Positions 32,150-36,273 of a stretch of 36,273 nt of DNA are shown piece by piece. A program made the translations under genes and the position numbers. The stretch is taken from positions 1 to 36,273 of the forward strand of contig JAUNJY010000042.1 of NCBI GenBank assembly GCA_030535455.1, read 5' to 3'. Numbering within the stretch: position 1 is the first letter of the stretch; every line of letters starts with the position of its first letter. The notes below the pieces were generated by a model. It was not told the DNA's origin. It saw only the letters and a program-made list of their open reading frames with translations, and ran no database searches. Source of the stretch: a bacterium. Lineage in GTDB: Bacteria; Bacillota; Clostridia; Lachnospirales; Lachnospiraceae.

Positions 32150-32911
32150 ATGGAAAAAGCACTTGAATTGATAGGATGTTTTGCTTCAGGAGATAGCAAA
32201 TTAGCGTCCAGCTTATTAAAAGAGAATTATATTCAGCATAATCTTGCTTATGGAACAGGAAGAGATGCATTTGTTGGTTCTGTTGAGTATCTTGCATCTG
32301 CAGGAGTAAAAACAACTGTGAATAATATCAGAGCATATGAGGATGGCGATTATGTATTTTTACAGACGGTATACAATTTTGCAGGAGCAGGTGAACAGGT
32401 AGCATTCGATATCTTTAGGTTCGAAGATGGCCTGATTGCAGAACATTGGGACAATCTTGCTAGTATTGCAGAGGCAAACCCATCCGGCCATACACAGATT
32501 GATGGAACAACAGAAATCACAGATTTAGAAAAGACAGAAGAAAATAGAGTACTTGTTAAAAACTTTTTATATGATGTAATGCAAGGTAACAACTTAAATA
32601 AAATGCCTGAGTACTTTGATGGAGATGCTTATATTCAGCATAACAGTGCAATCGCAGATGGCGTTTCAGGTCTTACAGAAGCACTTGCAGCCCTGGCTGA
32701 TGCCGGAATAGAAATGATTTATGATGAGACGCATATGGTGCTTGCACAGGGCAATTATGTATTAGCAGTCAGCGAAGGAACATATGCAGGAGCAGCTACT
32801 TCTTACTATGATTTATGGAGAGTAGAAAATGGTAAGATTGCAGAACATTGGGATGTAATGGAAACTATTACTCCAAAAGATACCTGGAAAAACCGCAACG
32901 GAAAATTCTAA
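32150..32911 (+). CDS. Tandem SnoaL/NTF2-like protein
   Basis: The 253-residue protein is made of two related halves. Residues about 1-120 contain NYIQHNLAYGTGRDAF and AEHWDNLA; about 128-248 contain AYIQHNSAIADGVSGL and AEHWDVME. Each half has the SnoaL-like fold pattern with the conserved IQHN..G and LI/KIAEHWD motifs. Members act as cyclases, isomerases or small-molecule binding proteins; many are single-domain, so the duplication is notable. The ribosome site is AGAGAGG, and a terminator lies upstream. No signal peptide is present. The substrate is unknown. Confidence 0.82.
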   Translation: MEKALELIGCFASGDSKLASSLLKENYIQHNLAYGTGRDAFVGSVEYLASAGVKTTVNNIRAYEDGDYVFLQTVYNFAGAGEQVAFDIFRFEDGLIAEHWDNLASIAEANPSGHTQIDGTTEITDLEKTEENRVLVKNFLYDVMQGNNLNKMPEYFDGDAYIQHNSAIADGVSGLTEALAALADAGIEMIYDETHMVLAQGNYVLAVSEGTYAGAATSYYDLWRVENGKIAEHWDVMETITPKDTWKNRNGKF

Positions 32912-32950
32912 TATATTTTAGATACCAATGCATTTTAAGGAGAGGTGCAA

Positions 32951-33070
32951 TTGCAAAAAGGTTACGTACAATCAGCAAAATATCATGAATTCCAAAATAA
33001 AAAGCCAGAGAAAATGGTTATAAAAGTAAACGCTGCTAACAAAAGCAGCTTTCAGACGGTAGACAAATGA
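32951..33070 (+). pseudogene. Possible ORF disrupted by the structured repeat
   Basis: A 39-codon frame with a TTG start and a good AAGGAGAGG site (32937-32945) runs through the 21-bp hairpin repeat (33032-33052) and stops inside the repeat's inverted terminus (TGA at 33068). The host part is about 27 codons (starting with residues MQKGYVQSAKYHEFQ). It may be the 5' end of a gene interrupted by insertion, or a chance frame. No family is recognised. Confidence 0.3.
33032..33052. repeat. 21-bp hairpin direct repeat, left of the structured element
   Basis: GCTGCTAACAAAAGCAGCTTT matches 33291-33311 at 20 of 21 positions in direct orientation. Each copy is itself a hairpin (GCTGCT/AGCAGC). The pair brackets the element and looks like a target-site duplication. 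Confidence 0.6.
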
Positions 33071-33290
33071 AATCTTGCATTCACTCCAATGCACTGCCTA
33101 GAGGAAAGTTTGAAAACCCTAGGTTTTCATTGGAATCGATATCCGGAAACCGCGCTTTTCGGATATCGGATTAGTGCGAATAGGTCCTGTTTTAGAAGGA
33201 CTTGCACGAGTGAGCACTAATCATTTCCCTCGGCACTGGATGAAATCCTGATTTCATCCAAAGCTTGTCGACTTTGTCGACAAGCTGAAA
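33050..33290 (-). mobile_element. MITE-like structured repeat, copy B (long form)
   Basis: About 240 bp, non-coding, opposite in orientation to copy A (12391-12541). On the minus strand it begins TTTCAGCTTGTCGACAAAG, forms a perfect palindrome AGCTTGTCGAC..GTCGACAAGCT, then GGATGAAATC..GATTTCATCC, then the stem GATTAGTGC..GCACTAATC around CACTCGTGCAAG, an extra 90-bp part with CCGATATCCG..CGGATATCG and AAAACC..GGTTTT hairpins, and ends in ATTTGTCTACCGTCTGAAA, an imperfect inverted repeat of the start. It follows the hairpin at 33291-33311 just after the HxlR stop. No transposase gene is present, so any mobility would be in trans. Confidence 0.7.
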
Positions 33291-33311
33291 GCTGCTAACA
33301 TAAGCAGCTTT
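33291..33311. repeat. 21-bp hairpin direct repeat, right of the structured element
   Basis: GCTGCTAACATAAGCAGCTTT, 20 of 21 identical to 33032-33052. It lies 11 bases from the HxlR stop codon and may be that gene's terminator stem. Confidence 0.6.
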
Positions 33312-33322
33312 TACTTTTATAG

Positions 33323-33649
33323 TTATTGAAATTTGTTCTTGTAATTGGTTCCCCAGAGAACCATAGAATCAAGAATTGGTTTTAAGCTATAACCTGTTTC
33401 TGTCAACGTGTATTCCACTTTAGGTGGAACCTCAGGATAGACTTTTCGGTCTACAAGTCCAGCCGCTTCCATATCACGAAGATGGCTAGTAAGTACTTTT
33501 TGTGTAATTCCGGTTACAGAGCGTTTTAATTCATTAAATCTCTTTGTTCCAGTTAAAAGATCTCTAATAATTAAGACTTTCCACTTATCTCCGATTAGTT
33601 TAAGCGTCATCTCTACCGGACAATCAGGAATATTTTTTTTGGCTTCCAT
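33323..33649 (-). CDS. HxlR-family transcriptional regulator
   Basis: The 108-residue winged-helix protein shows the HxlR pattern: VEMTLKLIGDKWKVLIIRDLL, RFNELKRSV.GITQKVLTSHLRDME, GLVDRKVYPEVPPKVEYTLTETG. It has one conserved N-terminal cysteine (DCPVE, about residue 10), in the place used by redox-sensing members such as YodB and HypR. It is divergent from the sirtuin/macrodomain operon and should control it from the inverted repeats at 33687-33766. The ribosome site on the minus strand is GGAGGTG. The signal (quinones, disulfide stress or aldehydes) is inferred. Confidence 0.92.
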   Translation of the reverse strand: MEAKKNIPDCPVEMTLKLIGDKWKVLIIRDLLTGTKRFNELKRSVTGITQKVLTSHLRDMEAAGLVDRKVYPEVPPKVEYTLTETGYSLKPILDSMVLWGTNYKNKFQ

Positions 33650-33686
33650 GGAAACACCTCCAAAGTATATTATGTGTTATATATCC

Positions 33687-33766
33687 AAATTGATACTACG
33701 TATATATTATATACCGTAGAAACAAGAACTACAATAGTTTTATAGTATCAATTTAATACCAGGTAT
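33687..33766. promoter_or_regulatory. Cluster of inverted repeats between hxlR and the sirtuin operon
   Basis: A perfect 12-bp inverted repeat, AAATTGATACTA (33687-33698) and TAGTATCAATTT (33743-33754), is 44 bases apart. Between them is the palindrome GTATATATTATATAC (33700-33714) inside CTACG..CGTAG. ATACC, A, GGTAT (33756-33766) follows. These suit HxlR dimer sites and the divergent promoters. Confidence 0.55.
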
Positions 33767-33785
33767 CTATAAGGAAGCAAAGACT

Positions 33786-33866
33786 ATGCAAATAAGAGAT
33801 TACTTTGATCTGTCAACAAATCCGATCACCAGAGGAACTTCTGAATTCGGAAGAAAGAAGAGGTAG
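33786..33866 (+). CDS. Possible 26-aa ORF leading the sirtuin operon
   Basis: Frame MQIRDYFDLSTNPITRGTSE, then FGRKKR and a stop. It has an AAGGAAG site and ends 38 bases before the sirtuin start. It may be a leader peptide or the remnant of a larger gene of the operon. No family is recognised. Confidence 0.3.
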   Translation: MQIRDYFDLSTNPITRGTSEFGRKKR

Positions 33867-33904
33867 TAGTGAGATTTAGAAAGATTCAATTGGGAGGAAA
33901 AAGA

Positions 33905-34828
33905 ATGATGACTTTTAATAATTTTTTATCAGGTATTCCCGCAAGAGATTATATTTTTCAGAAAACACCATATGAAGAACAGATCAAACAGGCAGTAGAA
34001 TTAATCCAAAATGCAGACAGTGTTCTGATTGGAGCTGGAGCGGGTGCATCCACGGCAGCTGGTCTTAATTATGGAGGAAAAAGATTTCGTGATAATTTCA
34101 AAGAATTTATAGAGCGTTATGGAGTGCAGGATATGTACAGCGCAGGATTTTATCCGTTCCAAACAGAGGAAGAACGATGGGGCTATTGGTCAAAGCACGC
34201 CTATGTAAATCGTATTGAACCGAATGGACTTCCATTGTACTGTAATTTATTTGAAATGATGAAAGACAAAGGGTATTTTGTGCTTACAACGAATGTTGAT
34301 CACCAGTTTCAAAAAGCAGGGTTTGCAGAAGAACGGATTTTTGCAACACAGGGGGACTATGGCCTAATCCAGTGTATGAATGGATGTCATCCAAAGACCT
34401 ATGATGCAGAAAAATTGTTTACCAAGATGAATCAGGTAAGATACGAATGCAGGATTCCTTCTGAGATGGTGCCAAAGTGTCCGGTATGTGGTGGGAAAAT
34501 GGCAATGAATCTTCGCTGTGATCAGTATTTTGTGGAGGATGAGAACTGGCATAAAGCAGATGAACGATTTGGAGAATTTCTACCGGAACATGTAGATGAA
34601 AAGTTAGTTCTGCTAGAGCTAGGAGTTGGATTTAATACTCCTACAATTATTCGCTTTCCATTTGAACATCTGATTCGACAGCATAAAAATATCTCATTAA
34701 TTCGACTAAATTTAGACGAAGCAGTGATTCCTGAAAGCTTGGAAAAACAGGCAATTGGAATTAATGCAGATATGAAGGAAACAATAGATGACCTATGTAA
34801 GGAATTGGGGGTGCCATATGAGTCATAA
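33905..34828 (+). CDS. Class-M sirtuin (SirTM), probable protein ADP-ribosyltransferase
   Basis: The 307-residue protein has the Sir2 fold: NAD-binding GAGAGAS (43-49) with GLNYGGKRFRDNF, TTNVDHQF (128-135), and a zinc ribbon (C157, C161, C192, C195). At the place of the catalytic His of deacetylase sirtuins (usual HG) it has Gln149 (ATQGDYG). This substitution, and a macrodomain gene alongside, mark the SirTM class, which ADP-ribosylates proteins rather than deacylating them. GGGAGG at 33892-33897 supports ATG 33905 over the upstream GTG at 33869. It overlaps the macrodomain gene by 11 bases. The lipoyl-carrier target (GcvH-L) and LplA2 usual in such operons are not seen here. Confidence 0.88.
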   Translation: MMTFNNFLSGIPARDYIFQKTPYEEQIKQAVELIQNADSVLIGAGAGASTAAGLNYGGKRFRDNFKEFIERYGVQDMYSAGFYPFQTEEERWGYWSKHAYVNRIEPNGLPLYCNLFEMMKDKGYFVLTTNVDHQFQKAGFAEERIFATQGDYGLIQCMNGCHPKTYDAEKLFTKMNQVRYECRIPSEMVPKCPVCGGKMAMNLRCDQYFVEDENWHKADERFGEFLPEHVDEKLVLLELGVGFNTPTIIRFPFEHLIRQHKNISLIRLNLDEAVIPESLEKQAIGINADMKETIDDLCKELGVPYES

Positions 34829-35651
34829 CAGTGAACAAGCAAAAAGATTGGACTATTTACTAGCAGCTTTTAAAGAAGATTCGATTCAGTATAGTAATCT
34901 GGAATGTGGAAATACAAGTGAAGAAAAAAGAATGGCAGTTCGTTCTCTTATGAACATTCGTATGCCAAAGGCTATAGATGAGAGGATCTTAAATATACAG
35001 GATGAGTTCTTACAAGAAGAAGCGAAAGAGAAAGGAATCATTTCAGTAAATAAAATTCCAACCGTGAAAGAAGAATATGGGAGTAAGAAAAAGTATGCGG
35101 ATCAACTTTCCATCTGGCAGGGAGACATTACAAGACTTTCAGCAGATGCTATTGTAAATGCTGCTAATTCACAGATGCTTGGCTGCTTTGTTCCATGTCA
35201 TAAGTGTATAGACAATGCCATACATAGTGCAGCTGGTGTAGAGCTGCGTGAGGCTTGCAATCAGTACATGGTTCAGAAACGAAAAGTTACTCCGATGTAT
35301 GAAGAACCTACAGGAAAAGCAATGGTGACACTTGGTTTTAATCTTCCTGCAAAATATGTCATCCACACAGTTGGTCCCATTGTTCAGTGGAGAGTTACAG
35401 ACAGACTCAGACAGGATTTAAAAAACTGTTATATATCATGTTTGACAGCAGCAATGGAAAAAGGAATAAGGAGTATTGCATTTTGCTGTATTTCAACAGG
35501 TGAATTCCGTTTTCCAAATGAAGATGCCGCAGAAATTGCAGTAGAAACAGTAAAAGAATTTCTTGGAAAGCACGAAGAAGCATTTGATCGAGTGATTTTT
35601 AATGTATTTAAGGATGTGGACAAACAAATTTACGAGTCATTATTATCATAA
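34818..35651 (+). CDS. Zinc-containing macrodomain protein (ADP-ribosyl hydrolase)
   Basis: The 277-residue protein has an N-terminal helical extension (about 1-95) and a macrodomain (about 97-277): QGDITRLSADAIVNAANSQM (101-120), then GCFVPCHKCIDNAIH (122-136) in place of the common GGGGVDGAIH loop, TGKAMVT, VIHTVGP and FCCISTGEFRFPNEDAAEIA. The Cys/His cluster (C123, C127, H128, C130) matches zinc-macrodomains linked to SirTM genes, which remove the ADP-ribose put on by the sirtuin. An ATG at 34788 is in frame, but 34818 with the GGGGG site is better placed. It overlaps the sirtuin stop by 11 bases (coupled translation). Confidence 0.9.
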   Translation: MSHNSEQAKRLDYLLAAFKEDSIQYSNLECGNTSEEKRMAVRSLMNIRMPKAIDERILNIQDEFLQEEAKEKGIISVNKIPTVKEEYGSKKKYADQLSIWQGDITRLSADAIVNAANSQMLGCFVPCHKCIDNAIHSAAGVELREACNQYMVQKRKVTPMYEEPTGKAMVTLGFNLPAKYVIHTVGPIVQWRVTDRLRQDLKNCYISCLTAAMEKGIRSIAFCCISTGEFRFPNEDAAEIAVETVKEFLGKHEEAFDRVIFNVFKDVDKQIYESLLS

Positions 35652-35721
35652 TTACTATGGTATCAAAAAATGAAGTATTAATGGTTCTCCCTGCTTGTTT
35701 TATTAAGTGTGTAGATAAGTA

Positions 35722-35768
35722 TTGACTTAAGTACGAAAACATACTATGATACTGGTACGATTTCGTAC
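35722..35768 (+). promoter_or_regulatory. Promoter and operator of the marR gene
   Basis: TTGACT (35722-35727) and TATGAT (35745-35750) with a 17-bp spacer. GTACGAAAAC lies in the spacer, and the palindrome GTACGATTTCGTAC (35755-35768) covers the start region. The same GTACGA half-site is used three times, which fits cooperative repression by the MarR-like protein. Confidence 0.65.
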
Positions 35769-35780
35769 TAGTAGGTCAAT

Positions 35781-36221
35781 ATGAATATTTCAAATAAATT
35801 ACAAAAAATTAACTGCATTTTCAAGGAGACTGCAGGCCTTTATCACAAGCTGAATGTGGAGCTTGGTTTATCAGACAGCATTTCGGATATCTTGTATACA
35901 CTTTATGCCAATGGAGGTAAGTATCCGCTCATGGAGCTTCGTGAAGAATTGAGTATGCCTAAACAAACGATCAATTCCGCACTGAGAGGCCTGGAAAGGG
36001 ACGGTATTTTGTTCCTAGAGCTTTACAGAGGACGAAACAAAAGGGCTATCCTCACAGAAAAAGGTTGGGAGTATTGTAAAGACACTGTTGCTCATATTTT
36101 TGAGATGGAAGAGGTTGTGTTTGCAGAATTTTCCGCTTCTGAACTGGAAGCATTTGTGACGTTACACAAGAAATATAATGCTACAATCAGCAAATATCTC
36201 GAGGAAGGAGAAAAACATTGA
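35781..36221 (+). CDS. MarR-family transcriptional regulator
   Basis: The 146-residue winged-helix protein matches MarR: an N-terminal dimer helix, DILYTLYANGGKYPLMELREELS, helix-turn-helix PKQTINSALRGLERDGILFLE with wing GRNKRAILTEKG, and a C-terminal helix pair. It probably represses its own operon through the GTACGA sites upstream. The stop codon overlaps the TTG start of the next gene, so the pair are translationally coupled. Its signal is unknown; MarR proteins of this arrangement often control efflux pumps. Confidence 0.88.
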   Translation: MNISNKLQKINCIFKETAGLYHKLNVELGLSDSISDILYTLYANGGKYPLMELREELSMPKQTINSALRGLERDGILFLELYRGRNKRAILTEKGWEYCKDTVAHIFEMEEVVFAEFSASELEAFVTLHKKYNATISKYLEEGEKH

Positions 36222-36273
36222 AAGATATTCCTAATTTCGACCAATTCGTAAAAGTAGAGGAAATAAACAAAGG
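36218..36273 (+). CDS. Start of a gene coupled to marR, cut by the window edge
   Basis: A TTG start overlaps the marR stop (TTGA) and has an AGGAAGGAG site 7 bases upstream. The 18 visible codons (start KDIPNFDQFVKVEEINK) are soluble in composition and too few to name. An efflux or ABC protein is common in this position but cannot be asserted. Confidence 0.55.
   Translation, partial: MKDIPNFDQFVKVEEINK

Noticed and set aside
33050-33290. Group II intron
   Set aside because: The insertion site behind a hairpin resembles group IIC introns, but the element is far too short, has no domain V-like GAGC..GTAC hairpin that I can see, and no reverse transcriptase.

Overview
The window looks like chromosomal DNA of a low-GC, Gram-positive, anaerobic Firmicute, most likely Clostridia of the Lachnospiraceae type. 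The grounds are AT-rich intergenic DNA, AGGAGG-type ribosome sites, TTGACA/TATAAT promoters, T-tailed terminators, a dCache chemoreceptor, a flavin-linked lipoprotein reductase and an Fe-dependent alcohol dehydrogenase. No rRNA, tRNA, CRISPR array or intact transposase was seen. Gene content is mostly short operons, each next to its own regulator.

Layout. 1-280: stub of a large serine recombinase. 0.3-7 kb: YyaL-type thioredoxin-domain protein, DEAD-box RNA helicase, secreted C39-like peptidase and chemoreceptor. 7-10 kb: SseB-like and BtrH_N-like pair, then a MerR regulator. 10.3-12.3 kb: lipoprotein reductase with a flavinylation motif and a UrdA/fumarate-reductase-like domain that appears to lack the usual fumarate-reductase catalytic residues. 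12.4-14.6 kb: a structured MITE-like repeat, a 29-aa membrane peptide, a GNAT acetyltransferase and a DUF4179 gene that seems to lack its 5' end. 14.7-17.4 kb: TetR operon with a perfect palindromic operator, a CPBP-protease/FMN-reductase fusion and a second flavodoxin-like protein. 17.4-18.9 kb: alpha/beta hydrolase behind a MerR-type 19-bp-spacer promoter, then the scar of a deleted methyltransferase gene.

18.9-25.7 kb is the most coherent module: TauE/SafE exporter, PucR regulator, class III aminotransferase, Fe-alcohol dehydrogenase, NifI/PII-like protein and APC permease. The best reading is amine uptake, transamination, reduction of the aldehyde and export of the product, for example taurine to isethionate for nitrogen. 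An exact 15-bp sequence is shared, in inverted orientation, by the two promoter regions on either side of pucR and is a candidate operator.

25.8-32.9 kb: DUF4230 protein with a small membrane protein; LysR divergent from a short homoserine-dehydrogenase-like gene; XRE regulator with a CPBP protease; small ORFs; a stand-alone FakA C-terminal-like domain; a tandem SnoaL-like protein. 33.0-35.7 kb: second, longer, inverted copy of the MITE-like repeat, then an HxlR regulator divergent from a class-M sirtuin plus zinc-macrodomain operon (reversible ADP-ribosylation). The window ends in a MarR operon cut by the right edge.
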